Assembly (NCBI RefSeq): GCF_003217295.1
Contig: NZ_QJTJ01000013.1
Coordinates: 33,320 to 97,319 of the forward strand
Direction: 5' to 3'
Origin: Ureibacillus chungkukjangi
GTDB lineage: Bacteria; Bacillota; Bacilli; Bacillales_A; Planococcaceae
Length of the DNA: 64,000 bases
In this document: positions 1 through 10,083 of the stretch, in pieces
Layout of the letters: the number at the start of each line of letters is the position of its first letter
Position numbering within the stretch: the stretch's first letter is position 1
Position numbers and translations under genes: made by a program
The notes under the pieces: model-generated
Seen by the model: only the letters and a program-made list of their open reading frames with translations
Databases searched by the model: none
What the model was told of the DNA's origin: nothing

Positions 1-136
1 CTCTTTGTGCCGCTTCAAAGATAGATTCGCCGCTTTCCATCTTACCTCCTGGAGCAACATACCAACCTCTTCTTGGTTTTTGGAGAAGTAGAACCTTCCC
101 ATCTTGAATTGCTAATAAGTTTGCTATTCGTTGCAT
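1..136 (-). CDS. yvcI: Nudix hydrolase (YvcI/MutT-like), N-terminal fragment cut by window edge
   Basis: Only the first 45 codons are inside the window. The translation starts MQRIANLLAIQDGKVLLLQK and continues to a GGKMESGES stretch, which is the beginning of a Nudix box (G-x5-E), the motif that binds Mg and hydrolyses nucleoside diphosphate-linked substrates. The start ATG (complement of 134-136) has a GAGGTGGT ribosome site just upstream. In B. subtilis yvcI lies directly downstream of trxB, as here, so the assignment rests on both motif and synteny. Substrate is unknown; an 8-oxo-dGTP-type pyrophosphatase is possible. A minus-strand TATAAT at 175-180 could be its own -10 box. Confidence 0.85.
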   Translation of the reverse strand, partial: MQRIANLLAIQDGKVLLLQKPRRGWYVAPGGKMESGESIFEAAQR

Positions 137-174
137 AACAACCACCTCAAATCTTTTGTTACTCCTATATATGT

Positions 175-180
175 ATTATA
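175..180 (-). promoter_or_regulatory. -10 box candidate for the Nudix gene
   Basis: Reading the minus strand, a perfect TATAAT lies about 40 nt before the ATG of the Nudix gene. No good -35 hexamer is visible at 17 nt, so only the -10 is supported. The rest of 181-360 shows no gene on either strand. Confidence 0.35.
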
Positions 181-365
181 CCTTATCAAATAGTCATTCG
201 CGTAATAGGAAAGCCTAGATTAATCTTGATATTGAACTTAGCATAAGTTTCAAGATAGTTGGTATACCTTAAGAACACACAGGCTATCTTCTAAGCTATG
301 ACATAAAGCCGAAAAGTTTAGAAGTTATTTTCCGATAAATCAATCATCGTCCGCTAAATTTTTCC

Positions 366-402
366 ACAAAAAAAGTTGCTTCCCAAATTGATGGAAGCAA
401 CT
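366..402 (-). terminator. Rho-independent terminator after trxB
   Basis: Perfect 10-bp inverted repeat AGTTGCTTCC (374-383) and GGAAGCAACT (393-402) with a 9-nt loop. On the minus strand the stem is followed by a run of seven T, so it ends transcription coming from trxB. Confidence 0.85.
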
Positions 403-489
403 AAAAACTAAAAAAAGGGGGGTTAAAGCTTATGTCCCTATTATAGCTAATGTTTATTGCAAGGAGGTTACAAAAAAGTTAAAACCATA

Positions 490-1437
<948 letters not shown>

Positions 1438-1571
1438 TTAAAAAGCCTCCCCATAGAAAAAGCGTTTGTATATTCGCTTCTATTTATCTTGAATATACTA
1501 AAACGCGCTTAAGTATATTTTATCTTTTTAATCCTAGGACAATCTGTTCGTAACTTCAACTTTATTGCTTA

Positions 1572-3095
1572 CTAATCAAATGGAAGATATTCGATTAACT
1601 CTTCAACATACTTCGTTAAGGTTGCAGTTGATATACCGAACTTAAGTGCATAGTGCTTTTTTGTCACCTTTTTACTATTAATAGTTGAAAAGAACATATA
1701 CTCTACCGCCGCTGCCAATGCTTTGATATTTTTAAATTGGTATTCAGCCTTTAATGCACGTTCACTTAACACAAACCACATTTGGAATAGATATTGGACT
1801 TCTAACGTGATTGTGGCTGTGCTTTTATAAAGCTCCTCTGCCACTTCCATGGAACGGACAAAATGCTTTTCCATTTCATTTACTTCATCAAATTCATGTC
1901 CAAGTGCATAGGCTAAGCATAGTTTTTCAACCCCACTATATTTTGTAAGATCGATAAGCTTAGGATGTGCAATAATCTCTTGCTTATAAGCTGACTTACT
2001 TAATAGGAAAAATCCAAACATGCGGTGAGTACTATATTTACTTACAATCTTTTCGATGATAAATTCACGGTTATTTTCTAAGGATTCCTCGTCTGTTTCC
2101 TTTTCCACATCTATCCACGGCTCAAACCCGTCCTTTGATGGGTCAAGATCGACAAGGATTTTCCATGCTTGCTTACCTTCTTCAACATGACCACTAAAAT
2201 ATGCAGCTTGTGCTAACCAAAAGTAAAAGCCAGTGTCTCCGGCAAAGCCTTTTTTCTTCATGCTTTGAAGCCATTTATAAGCCATTTCGTACTCACCGAT
2301 TAAAGCTAATGTCGCCCCTAGCTTATAGCGGTTTTCCCAGTCATAGGGATTGATTTTCTTTAGCATGTCAATGAGCTGTGATAATTCCTGATCATCCTTC
2401 TCATAATATGCAATGACTGTTAAATTACAAATTGCATGTAAGTTTCCTAAATTCTCACGAAGAACCTGGTGTAGCAAAGCTTTTGCTTGCTCTGCTTCTT
2501 CTATATAAAAATAAGCTAAGGCTAAATTATTGTAGGCTGGCCATAAGTCAGGGAAGCGTTCAATTAACTGCTCAAGCACTTCAATTGCCTGGTTAAATTG
2601 ACCGTTTTCCATCAAGCGACGCGCTTTTTCCTGAGCGACTAATTTTTCAGAGTCTTCCTCATTTAATGGCTCTTCCTCATCGTCTTCATATTGAACAAAT
2701 TCAATAATTTCCTCGGCCTCATCAACATACATTCCGTCCGGCTCCATCTCAAGATACATTTCTGCATACTTTTGAGCATCACGAATCATCCCGATACAGC
2801 CTGAAACCTCCGCCAAAAAAAAGACGTGCTCTGGTTCACTTGGCTCTATGCTATAAGCAGTATGAATCAATTCATACGCCTTCTCAAAATTTTGAGCCTC
2901 CATTTCCAAAATCCCCAACTGCATCAACACATGAGCATCATCTGGACTTAGTTCGGCTGCTCTCTTCATATATTTATACGCTTTATCCATTTGGTCTTTA
3001 TCCATGGCTTTGAGCGCTTTATTAAAATAATACTCACCGTTTGGAATAAACGATACAACATTATTAAGTTTTTCTTTTTGACGTTGATTTTCCAA
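1572..3095 (-). CDS. yvcD: Tetratricopeptide-repeat protein (YvcD-like)
   Basis: A 507-residue soluble protein with no signal peptide. Helical TPR-type repeats are visible from about residue 20 to 115 (KALKAMDKDQMDKAYKYMKR, then AAELSPDDAHVL), and again around 160-330, separated by a very acidic linker near 135-150. TPR arrays mediate protein-protein contacts; no catalytic motif is visible and the function is unknown. The C-terminal 150 residues look non-TPR and helical. The start is TTG at 3093-3095, chosen because GGAGG lies seven bases before it. Orthologous position between hisI and trxB in B. subtilis supports the YvcD call. Confidence 0.9.
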   Translation of the reverse strand: MENQRQKEKLNNVVSFIPNGEYYFNKALKAMDKDQMDKAYKYMKRAAELSPDDAHVLMQLGILEMEAQNFEKAYELIHTAYSIEPSEPEHVFFLAEVSGCIGMIRDAQKYAEMYLEMEPDGMYVDEAEEIIEFVQYEDDEEEPLNEEDSEKLVAQEKARRLMENGQFNQAIEVLEQLIERFPDLWPAYNNLALAYFYIEEAEQAKALLHQVLRENLGNLHAICNLTVIAYYEKDDQELSQLIDMLKKINPYDWENRYKLGATLALIGEYEMAYKWLQSMKKKGFAGDTGFYFWLAQAAYFSGHVEEGKQAWKILVDLDPSKDGFEPWIDVEKETDEESLENNREFIIEKIVSKYSTHRMFGFFLLSKSAYKQEIIAHPKLIDLTKYSGVEKLCLAYALGHEFDEVNEMEKHFVRSMEVAEELYKSTATITLEVQYLFQMWFVLSERALKAEYQFKNIKALAAAVEYMFFSTINSKKVTKKHYALKFGISTATLTKYVEELIEYLPFD

Positions 3096-3178
3096 AGTAC
3101 ATCCTCCGACCTAAATTCATTACACCTTGGCGTAATTACGTTGCTTTGTCATAGTAAAACATCGCTAAAACAAAGCAA

Positions 3179-3201
3179 AAGGAACGCATAGTACGTTCCT
3201 T
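3179..3201 (-). terminator. Terminator after the histidine operon
   Basis: Perfect stem AAGGAACG / CGTTCCTT with a 7-nt loop, followed on the minus strand by TTTTGCTTTG. It lies beyond the end of hisIE and upstream of the yvcD start, so it separates the his operon from yvcD-trxB, although part of the yvcD promoter precedes it. Confidence 0.65.
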
Positions 3202-3215
3202 AGACAATTAAACTT

Positions 3216-3243
3216 ATTATAACATAATTACGTAATACGTCAT
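3216..3243 (-). promoter_or_regulatory. Candidate promoter for yvcD
   Basis: Minus strand: ATGACG, 16-bp spacer, perfect TATAAT (-10 at 3216-3221). The hexamers match a sigma-A promoter moderately. The palindrome ATTACGTAAT (3227-3236) sits inside the spacer and a related palindrome CGTAATTACG lies at 3131-3140; whether a regulator reads them is unknown. Confidence 0.4.
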
Positions 3244-3305
3244 TATTTAAGTATTGCTTTATCCCTAAATAATCCTCGCTTTAACTGTAAGAAATCAGGT
3301 TCATT

Positions 3306-3947
3306 TTATTGATTATTTTTTGTACTTGCTCTCTTTTCGTCATGTCTTGATTTTAAAACTTCTAGAACTTCATAGACATCGATTTTTTGTTCCTGTAGAA
3401 GCACTAATAAGTGGTAAATTAAATCAGCAGTCTCCCACTTCACTTCCTGGGCATCACGATTTTTTGCCCCAATTACTACTTCTGTTGCTTCTTCACCGAC
3501 TTTTTTACATATCTTGTCGATACCCTTTTCAAATAGATATGTAGTATAAGCACCCTCTGGCATATCGATTTCACGCTGGCGAATGATATTTACTAGCTCA
3601 GGAATAATATCTACTGACCCTACGACGTCGTTTTGAACAATTGAATTTGTGAAGCAAGTAGTCGTTCCATTATGACATGCTGGCCCGGCCGGTATTACCT
3701 CTACTACTAACGCATCCTGATCACAATCTGATTTTATAGACACTACCTTTTGAACATTTCCACTTGTTTCCCCTTTATGCCAAAGCTCTTGTCTTGAACG
3801 AGAGTAAAACCAAGTTTCCCCTGTTTCGATTGTTTTTTGTAGTGATTCTTCATTCATATAAGCAACAGTTAACACTTCTTTTGACTGTGCATCCTGAACA
3901 ACTGCTGTTATTAAACCTTTGTCGTCGAACTTTAAGCCTTCTATCAT
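3306..3947 (-). CDS. hisIE: Bifunctional phosphoribosyl-AMP cyclohydrolase / phosphoribosyl-ATP pyrophosphatase
   Basis: Catalyses steps two and three of histidine biosynthesis in one fused protein of 213 residues. The N-terminal HisI domain (to about residue 105) shows [17 protein letters not shown] and the metal-binding C-H-N-G-T-T-T-C segment. The HisE domain follows, with the pyrophosphatase signature around [16 protein letters not shown] and a helical C-terminus. The ATG at 3945-3947 is preferred over the upstream TTG because AAAGGGG lies ten bases before it, and it makes an ATGA overlap with the hisF stop. It is the last gene of the his operon. Confidence 0.96.
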   Translation of the reverse strand: MIEGLKFDDKGLITAVVQDAQSKEVLTVAYMNEESLQKTIETGETWFYSRSRQELWHKGETSGNVQKVVSIKSDCDQDALVVEVIPAGPACHNGTTTCFTNSIVQNDVVGSVDIIPELVNIIRQREIDMPEGAYTTYLFEKGIDKICKKVGEEATEVVIGAKNRDAQEVKWETADLIYHLLVLLQEQKIDVYEVLEVLKSRHDEKRASTKNNQ

Positions 3948-4702
3948 CTGATACAAACCCCTTTTTCGCGTAACACTGATTTCACTTCAGCTACACTTGT
4001 TTCTTTATAGTGAAAAATTGATGCTGCAAGTGCTGCATCTGCATCAACCTCTTGTAATACCTCAACAAAATGCTCTGCGTTTCCAGCTCCACCACTTGCA
4101 ATCACTGGTACCGTTACAGCATCACGAACTGCCCTTGTTAAAGCTAAATCAAAGCCTGTTTTTTCGCCATCCTGATTCATGCTTGTTAGTAAGATCTCGC
4201 CTGCACCAAGACGTACCGCTTCTTTTGCCCATTCAACTGCTTGCCAATCTGTTTTGTTGCGCCCCCCGTGAGTATAGACCATCCAAGTGCCATCTTCCTC
4301 AGAATATCTCGCATCGATTGCTACCACGATACATTGTGCTCCAAAGAAATCAGAGCCTTCTTTTATCAGCTCTGGGCGTTCAAGCGCTGAGGTATTCACT
4401 GATACTTTGTCTGCACCTGCACGAAGAATTCGTTTCATATCGTCTAAAGTACGGATACCCCCTCCAACAGTAAAAGGTATCGCTAGGCTTGACGCTGTTT
4501 GACGCACCACATCAACCATTGTTTGGCGACCTTCATGGGAGGCAGAGATATCTAAGAAAACAAGCTCATCAGCACCCTGCTCATCATAAAATTTCGCTAG
4601 TTCAACCGGATCTCCGGCATCACGCAATTCTACAAATTGAATCCCTTTTACAACACGACCTTCTTTTACATCAAGGCAAGGGATAATACGTTTTGTTAGC
4701 AT
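3944..4702 (-). CDS. hisF: Imidazole glycerol phosphate synthase, cyclase subunit
   Basis: HisF is the TIM-barrel subunit that closes the imidazole ring using ammonia delivered by HisH, giving IGP and AICAR. The protein begins [20 protein letters not shown], containing the conserved first-strand Asp; the second catalytic Asp is in VVAIDARY near residue 130, and phosphate-binding glycines are in [10 protein letters not shown] and ASGGAGN. Length of 252 residues is normal. I place the start at the ATG of MLTKRI rather than nine codons upstream because family members begin here and a GGGGGTG site precedes it. It overlaps hisH by seven bases. Confidence 0.96.
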   Translation of the reverse strand: MLTKRIIPCLDVKEGRVVKGIQFVELRDAGDPVELAKFYDEQGADELVFLDISASHEGRQTMVDVVRQTASSLAIPFTVGGGIRTLDDMKRILRAGADKVSVNTSALERPELIKEGSDFFGAQCIVVAIDARYSEEDGTWMVYTHGGRNKTDWQAVEWAKEAVRLGAGEILLTSMNQDGEKTGFDLALTRAVRDAVTVPVIASGGAGNAEHFVEVLQEVDADAALAASIFHYKETSVAEVKSVLREKGVCIR

Positions 4703-5343
4703 GCCAGCACCCCCACACCTTTTAACCATTGTTCAAGTAAGAAAACACCGAACTCCCCTGACTTTTCAGGATGGAACTGCATTCCACACACATTTTCAGC
4801 TTGCACAACACCTGGCACCTCTGTATCAAAATAATCGGCACTGGCTACAAGCTGCTCGCGATTTATATTGACTGCATAAAACGAATGAACAAAATAAACA
4901 TATTTACTTTCTGGAAAAGCTTGGTCTTCTAGCCATTTAGGCAAGGATTTAAATTCTAATGTATTCCATCCCATGTGAGGAACGCGATATTTTTCACCAG
5001 TAGGGGTTTCACCTGTGAATCGTGTAACCTTCCCATTAAAGAACCCAAAGCCTTTCGTAGGAGTTACCTCTTCACTTTCTTCAAAAAGCAATTGCATTCC
5101 TAAGCAAATTCCTAAAAGCGGCTTATTGGCATCGACTTGTTCACGAACGAAACGATCTAAGCCCGTTTCAGATAAGCGCTTCATGGCATCAGGAAAAGCA
5201 CCAACACCAGGTAAAATAAGAGCATCTGTTGCCGCCAATTCTTGAGGATCAGCTGAAACTACAACCTCACATTCAAGTCTTTTTAATGCTTGTTCTACGC
5301 TAAACAAATTGCCCATTCCATAATCGATTACCCCAATTTTCAT
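4696..5343 (-). CDS. hisH: Imidazole glycerol phosphate synthase, glutamine amidotransferase subunit
   Basis: Class I glutaminase that supplies ammonia to HisF. The nucleophile is C80 in [15 protein letters not shown], and the His-Glu pair lies in [14 protein letters not shown] near residue 193. The N-terminus [20 protein letters not shown] is characteristic. Its 215 residues fit the family. Start ATG overlaps the stop of hisB by four bases, and its end overlaps hisF. Notably hisA, which normally sits between hisH and hisF and makes the substrate of this complex, is not present here. Confidence 0.96.
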   Translation of the reverse strand: MKIGVIDYGMGNLFSVEQALKRLECEVVVSADPQELAATDALILPGVGAFPDAMKRLSETGLDRFVREQVDANKPLLGICLGMQLLFEESEEVTPTKGFGFFNGKVTRFTGETPTGEKYRVPHMGWNTLEFKSLPKWLEDQAFPESKYVYFVHSFYAVNINREQLVASADYFDTEVPGVVQAENVCGMQFHPEKSGEFGVFLLEQWLKGVGVLAC

Positions 5344-5945
5344 GTCAGCAACCCCTTTGTTGACGGTACACCCTTCACTCGTGGGTCGATTTGTACCGCA
5401 TCATCTATTGCTCTAGCCAGCGCTTTAAAAATAGCTTCAATAATATGATGTGTGTTATGACCATAAGGAACGATTACATGAACATTCATGCGTGCTTCTA
5501 GAGCAAATTTCCATAAAAATTCATGGACTAGCTCTGTATCAAACGTGCCAACCTTCTCTTTTAGCTCCGGCTCTACACGATACTCTAAATGCGGTCTGTT
5601 CGAGCAATCAATGACCACTTGAGCTAGTGCATCATCCATTGGTACAAAGGCATTTCCATAGCGTTTGATGCCTTTTTTATCGCCAAGTGCTTCACGAATC
5701 ACTTGCCCTAATACAATGCCGATATCCTCTGTTGTATGGTGATCATCGATATGTGTGTCCCCATCAGCAATAATCTTGCCATCAAACAAACCGTGTTTTA
5801 TAAATAAATCCAGCATATGGTCCATAAATGGAACACCTGTATGTACTTCTGCTTGGCCATCTCCGTCTAAATTTAATTCAACAGCAATTTTTGTTTCATT
5901 TGTATTGCGTTCAATTCGAGCAAATCGTATATTTTGTTCTGTCAT
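5340..5945 (-). CDS. hisB: Imidazoleglycerol-phosphate dehydratase
   Basis: Monofunctional 201-residue HisB that dehydrates IGP to imidazole acetol phosphate at a di-manganese centre. Metal-binding motifs are visible as DHMLD, DDHHTTEDIGI and GHNTHHIIEAIFKALARA near the C-terminus. There is no fused histidinol phosphatase domain, so histidinol-phosphatase must be encoded elsewhere; no such gene lies in this operon. The gene follows hisD with a single-base gap and overlaps hisH by four bases. Confidence 0.96.
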   Translation of the reverse strand: MTEQNIRFARIERNTNETKIAVELNLDGDGQAEVHTGVPFMDHMLDLFIKHGLFDGKIIADGDTHIDDHHTTEDIGIVLGQVIREALGDKKGIKRYGNAFVPMDDALAQVVIDCSNRPHLEYRVEPELKEKVGTFDTELVHEFLWKFALEARMNVHVIVPYGHNTHHIIEAIFKALARAIDDAVQIDPRVKGVPSTKGLLT

Positions 5946-5946
5946 A

Positions 5947-7227
5947 TTATTTATCTCCTTTAGTCCAACCTCGAGATTCTACTGCACGGGCATGCCCTTC
6001 CAGACCTTCCATCCTTGCAAGTCGTGCAATTTTCGGTGCACTTTCCTCCCACGTTTTTTCAGTATAATAAACAACATTTGTCCTTTTAATAAAGTCATCT
6101 ACATTTAAACCGCTTGCAAAACGGGCTGTACTATTTGTTGGCAGTACATGGTTTGTCCCGGCGAAATAATCGCCAACTGGCTCTGAGCTATAGCGCCCGA
6201 TAAATATTGCCCCTGCATGACGAATTTTTAATGAATCCTCTTCTGCATTTGCTGTTACAACCTCCAAATGCTCTGGCGCTAATGAATTAACCGCCTGTAT
6301 TGCCTGCTCCAAATCCTTTGCAACATAGATTTGACCAAAGTTTTCAATCGATTTACGTGCAATCGCTTCTTTTGGTAATGTGCTTAATTGTCGTTCAACC
6401 TCTAGCGCCACATCTTGAGCTAATCGCTCGCTTGTTGTGATAAGAACGGCACAAGCTAATTCATCATGCTCAGCTTGAGAGAGTAGATCAGCAGCAATTT
6501 CATCTGCATAAGCCGTTTCATCTGCTAATACTGCAATTTCACTAGGTCCAGCAATCATATCGATCGCCACTTCACCGAATACTTCACGTTTTGCTAATGC
6601 GACGAAGATATTACCAGGACCAGTAATTTTATCAACCGGAGCGATTGTTTCTGTTCCATAGGCTAAGGCTGCAATGGCTTGTGCTCCACCAACCTTATAA
6701 ATCTCCCTTACCCCTAATATAGAAGCTGCAACAAGCACGGCATCAGGAAGTTTTCCATTCTTTCCTGCTGGAGAAGTGATAACAATTCGCTCAACCCCCG
6801 TAACCTGGGCAGGAATAACATTCATTAGCACAGAGGATGGATACGCCGCTAACCCACCAGGCACATATAATCCAACTGCATCTAATGGGATAATTCTTTG
6901 TCCCAGCCAAGAGCCATTATCGATTGGAAGCTTGTACCCATCACGTTTTTGCGCCTCGTGATAGTAGCGGATATTGGCTGCTGCCTCTTCTAAATCTTGT
7001 TTAAGCTGCGGATCGAAGTTTAGCACGGCATTATCAATCTCATTTTGCGTAACACGGAAATCATCTAGTAATATGCCATCCCACATTTCACTGTATTTGC
7101 GAAGGGCTGCATCACCGTTTTCACGAACATCCTGAAGCACACCTCGAACTGTTTTTAATTGTTCTTCATTACCTCCTTCAAGCTGTCTCTTTAAAGATAT
7201 TGTGTCCGTTAAGCTTGTAATTTTCAC
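5947..7227 (-). CDS. hisD: Histidinol dehydrogenase
   Basis: Zinc and NAD dependent enzyme performing the last two oxidations, L-histidinol to L-histidine. Typical segments are GLYVPGG and AGPSEIAVLADE, SQAEHDELACAVLITTS with the zinc/catalytic Gln-His, and the C-terminal NSLAPEHLEV block carrying the catalytic Glu-His pair. Length is 426 residues, as usual. The start codon is GTG (7225-7227) with AAGGGC five bases upstream. It is followed by hisB one base later. Confidence 0.96.
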   Translation of the reverse strand: MKITSLTDTISLKRQLEGGNEEQLKTVRGVLQDVRENGDAALRKYSEMWDGILLDDFRVTQNEIDNAVLNFDPQLKQDLEEAAANIRYYHEAQKRDGYKLPIDNGSWLGQRIIPLDAVGLYVPGGLAAYPSSVLMNVIPAQVTGVERIVITSPAGKNGKLPDAVLVAASILGVREIYKVGGAQAIAALAYGTETIAPVDKITGPGNIFVALAKREVFGEVAIDMIAGPSEIAVLADETAYADEIAADLLSQAEHDELACAVLITTSERLAQDVALEVERQLSTLPKEAIARKSIENFGQIYVAKDLEQAIQAVNSLAPEHLEVVTANAEEDSLKIRHAGAIFIGRYSSEPVGDYFAGTNHVLPTNSTARFASGLNVDDFIKRTNVVYYTEKTWEESAPKIARLARMEGLEGHARAVESRGWTKGDK

Positions 7228-7242
7228 AAATAGCCCTTCTTC

Positions 7243-7866
7243 CTAAATAACAATTTTCTTCATTCGTGATACTAATTCTTGAATACGTGAGCTTTTCATT
7301 CGATAGCTTACTGGATTGGCAATGAGTCGAGACGAAACATCTGTAATATGCTCGTATTCCACTAGCCCGTTCTCTTTTAAGGTTCTTCCAGTAGAAACGA
7401 TATCGACAATGCGATCCGCTAAGCCAATCATCGGTGCGAGCTCAATCGACCCATTTAATTCAATAATTTCTACCTGCTCACCGATTTCCTTATAGTAATT
7501 CATGGCAATATTCGGATACTTCGTTGCAATTCGTGGCGCTATTTCATTCATCGTTGTATTCGGTAAACCTGCCGAAGCGATGTAGCATTGACTTATTTTC
7601 AAATCTAATAGCTCATGTACATTTCTACGTAATTCCAGCAAAGTGTCCTTCCCGGCAATTCCAAGATCTGCAACACCATGCTCTACATAAACAGGTACAT
7701 CCGTCGGTTTTGCTAAAATAAATCGAATTTGCTCTTCCGGAATTTCAATCATCAGCTTACGTGACATTTCAACTTCCTCAGGTAAGTTAAACCCTGCTTC
7801 TATCAGCATTTGATAGGCTTCTTCAAAAATCCGTCCCTTAGGCATGGCAATCGTTAAATGACTCAT
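7243..7866 (-). CDS. hisG: ATP phosphoribosyltransferase, short catalytic subunit
   Basis: First enzyme of histidine synthesis, joining ATP and PRPP. At 207 residues this is the short form, which lacks the C-terminal regulatory domain and requires HisZ. Recognisable features include [14 protein letters not shown] at the start, [12 protein letters not shown], and the PRPP loop [14 protein letters not shown]. Its ATG overlaps the hisZ stop as ATGA, consistent with coupled translation of the two subunits. Confidence 0.96.
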   Translation of the reverse strand: MSHLTIAMPKGRIFEEAYQMLIEAGFNLPEEVEMSRKLMIEIPEEQIRFILAKPTDVPVYVEHGVADLGIAGKDTLLELRRNVHELLDLKISQCYIASAGLPNTTMNEIAPRIATKYPNIAMNYYKEIGEQVEIIELNGSIELAPMIGLADRIVDIVSTGRTLKENGLVEYEHITDVSSRLIANPVSYRMKSSRIQELVSRMKKIVI

Positions 7867-9032
7867 TCTACTAAATCCTCCTGGCTGACATACAAGATTT
7901 GATCGAAGTGTTTAGCAAATGCATTTTCATCCACTAACCCTTTACGCGACTGTAATGTAACTCGTTTGCCTTCCTCTCTAAAAGAGTTAGCCATTTCTAA
8001 TGCTTTGATAAATAGGGCTTCTTCTTCAAAGATGACACCAATTGATTCACTAGTCGTTGGTTTGGAAGGGATAACCTCCAGAAGACGGTCTACTCGAATT
8101 CCAAAGCCAGTCGCTCCCACTTTAGTGCCGAAATGGTGCAATAACCCGTCATAGCGGCCCCCATTTCCTAATGCAAAGCCACTTCCTTCAGCAAATACTT
8201 CGAACAGCATCCCAGTGTAATAATTCATATGACTTGATAATGTAAAGTCTAAAGCAACATATTCTGATAGATTCGCAGCATCAATAAGCTCCACTAGCTG
8301 CTGCATGTATTCAAGTGCATCGTTTTTTCGCACATACTTTTCGATATCCTGAATCGTTACAAAATTTGTCGCTTCACTTATGAATTGCAGTAAAGCATCT
8401 GATTTAGTTTTAGGTAGATTGAAGCTTTCAACTGCTTGTTCAAAGCCAACGTAATTTCGTTCGACTAATAAAGTTCGGAGAGCAACAGCTTGTTCCATAC
8501 TTTCTGTGTAATCCTTTAAAATACAATTTAAGACACCCGCATGGCCAATTGTAATTTTGAAGGAATCGATTCCAAAGGCTTGGATTAAATGAATAACTGT
8601 CATAATCACTTCAGCGTCTGCAAAAACTGATCCATCTCCAATAATTTCAATACCCATCTGGCCAAACTCAGCAGGACGCCCGCCTTCAGTTTGCTGGGCA
8701 CGAAAAACATTTGCAAAATATGCTAAACGTAAAGGTATTTTCTCTTTTAATAGTTTCGATGTAGCTACACGCGCGATTGGTGTAGTCATATCAGGTCGAA
8801 GCACTAACGTATTCCCCTGACTATCTACTAATTTAAATAGTGAAGCATCATAGATTGCCGATGCTTTCCCCACAGTATCAAAGTACTCAAGACTTGGTGT
8901 TTGAATAAAATCAAACCCGCGAGCCCGTAAAAATTCACGTCCGATTTGACGAACTTCCTCCGTTTTTTCATAAGTGATTGGGAATGTATCACGCATTCCT
9001 AATGGTTTTTCAAACATTTTTATCGATGACAT
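7863..9032 (-). CDS. hisZ: ATP phosphoribosyltransferase regulatory subunit
   Basis: HisRS-like protein without tRNA-charging activity that activates and gives histidine feedback control to short HisG. Class II synthetase-fold motifs are visible: [12 protein letters not shown] (motif 2 region), [14 protein letters not shown], and the HisRS-type [17 protein letters not shown] set the start at the ATG of [13 protein letters not shown] because AGGAAGTG lies five bases upstream, giving 389 residues. It is the first gene of the his operon; the coding block hisZ-G-D-B-H-F-IE runs without gaps over 15 bases. Confidence 0.94.
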   Translation of the reverse strand: MSSIKMFEKPLGMRDTFPITYEKTEEVRQIGREFLRARGFDFIQTPSLEYFDTVGKASAIYDASLFKLVDSQGNTLVLRPDMTTPIARVATSKLLKEKIPLRLAYFANVFRAQQTEGGRPAEFGQMGIEIIGDGSVFADAEVIMTVIHLIQAFGIDSFKITIGHAGVLNCILKDYTESMEQAVALRTLLVERNYVGFEQAVESFNLPKTKSDALLQFISEATNFVTIQDIEKYVRKNDALEYMQQLVELIDAANLSEYVALDFTLSSHMNYYTGMLFEVFAEGSGFALGNGGRYDGLLHHFGTKVGATGFGIRVDRLLEVIPSKPTTSESIGVIFEEEALFIKALEMANSFREEGKRVTLQSRKGLVDENAFAKHFDQILYVSQEDLVE

Positions 9033-9078
9033 AATAACACTTCCTACCATTTATACTTTAGTACGCTAGAGAATTAGA

Positions 9079-9190
9079 GAACTGATATGTTAAAGTAATT
9101 TTACCGAACATCCATCAGTTCGTCAATGCATTGATTTGGAAAATACTATTTTCCGTAAATATTATAAAAATTATGAATAATTCTATTATA
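9079..9190 (-). promoter_or_regulatory. his operon leader: -10 candidate and hairpin
   Basis: On the minus strand a perfect TATAAT (9185-9190) stands about 155 bases before hisZ. Between them a perfect 8-bp inverted repeat, GAACTGAT (9079-9086) with ATCAGTTC (9114-9121), could form a leader hairpin. It is not followed by a T-run and no T-box sequence is present, so any attenuation role is inference. The -35 region is poor. Confidence 0.3.
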
Positions 9191-9240
9191 CCTTTTATTG
9201 GTTGATAGAAAAACCTTGGGATGTGGAGGGGGTGGGGGCT

Positions 9241-9465
9241 TGCGAGTTTGGTGCGGGTACTTGGGAGTTTGATTGTATTACGTGCGCGTTTCCTTGCATT
9301 GCGTACGACTTTTCACCGTTTACGTGCGACTCTCACTCTTTATTTGCGAGATTCATTAACTTACTTGTGACTCTCTCTTTTACTTGCGGCTTTTACTAAT
9401 TTACTTGCGACTTTTCACTCTTTATTTGCGAGTTTCTCCAGTTTACTTGCGACTTCTCTCCCTTT
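9241..9465. repeat. Array of 11 degenerate units with 21-bp period
   Basis: The core TGCGA or a one-base variant recurs at 9241, 9262, 9283, 9304, 9325, 9345, 9366, 9385, 9406, 9427 and 9448. Spacing is 21 bases in eight of ten intervals (others 20 and 19). The best consensus unit is TTACTTGCGACTTTTCACTC plus one base. The array fills the space between the yvoF terminator and the his promoter. It is not a gene: frames that stay open do so because 21 is a multiple of three. Confidence 0.8.
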
Positions 9466-9516
9466 TCCGCACACTTTTTCCCTCTATCCATCACTCTTCA
9501 TTAAGTCCTTACCTAA

Positions 9517-9559
9517 CAAAAAAAGAATCTAAAAGCATTCATCATACTTTTAGATTCTT
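9517..9559 (-). terminator. Terminator of the hprK-lgt-ppaX-yvoF operon
   Basis: Perfect 13-bp inverted repeat AAGAATCTAAAAG (9523-9535) and CTTTTAGATTCTT (9547-9559), then seven T on the minus strand. It starts ten bases after the yvoF stop. Confidence 0.9.
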
Positions 9560-9569
9560 CTCATCAAAA

Positions 9570-10079
9570 CTATTTATTTTTTCGTTCAGCCATTTGCTCG
9601 GCAGTGTAGATGATGCGCATTGGGTTTCCTCCGACCATGCTTCCGGCAGGGACGTCCTTATGCACGAGTGTAGCTGCAGAAACGATGGCGCCATCACCAA
9701 TCTCAACCCCTGGTAGGATTGTAGAATTTGCTCCGATCATTACTTCGCTGCCAATCTTCACATCACCTAAACGATATTCTTCGATTAAATATTCGTGGGC
9801 TAATATGGTTGTGTTATAGCCGATAATAGTGTTATTTCCGATTGTTATTCTTTCAGGAAACATTGAATCGGGCATTACCATCAGCGCTAGAGAAGTCTTT
9901 TCGCCAATTTTCATATGTAAAAACGTACGATAAATCCAATTTTTTATTCTCATAAACGGCGTGATTCGTCCAATTTGAATAAAGATAAAGCATTTCATCA
10001 CTTTCCAAAATGACACCGTTTGATAGACCTTCCATAATGAGTTTGCACCTTGAACAGGGTATCGTTCCGTTCTTCTCAT
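9570..10079 (-). CDS. yvoF: Left-handed beta-helix acyltransferase (YvoF-like)
   Basis: Hexapeptide-repeat protein of 169 residues, related to maltose/galactoside O-acetyltransferases. Imperfect hexapeptide repeats run from about residue 75 to 155 (ITIGNNTIIGYNT, VKIGSEVMIGANSTILPGVEIGDGAIVSA), ending in the family's GGNPMRII. Such enzymes move an acetyl or related acyl group from CoA; the acceptor here is unknown. The ATG of MRRTERYP is chosen because GGAGGAG lies ten bases upstream; a longer TTG-initiated version has no ribosome site. It follows ppaX by four bases, as in the B. subtilis hprK operon. Confidence 0.88.
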   Translation of the reverse strand: MRRTERYPVQGANSLWKVYQTVSFWKVMKCFIFIQIGRITPFMRIKNWIYRTFLHMKIGEKTSLALMVMPDSMFPERITIGNNTIIGYNTTILAHEYLIEEYRLGDVKIGSEVMIGANSTILPGVEIGDGAIVSAATLVHKDVPAGSMVGGNPMRIIYTAEQMAERKNK

Positions 10080-10083
10080 CAGA

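Noticed and set aside
3997..4473. 158-residue plus-strand frame opposite hisF
   Set aside because: Antisense shadow of a conserved enzyme gene; the product is Leu/His-rich and has no ribosome site.
9033..9190. T-box or histidine attenuator before hisZ
   Set aside because: No GGTGGTACCGCG-type sequence, no run of histidine codons and no terminator hairpin with a T-run in the leader.
9202..9716. Open reading frames on the plus strand through the 21-bp array
   Set aside because: They stay open because the 21-bp period equals seven codons; there is no ribosome site, the products are low complexity and the second runs into the yvoF gene on the other strand.
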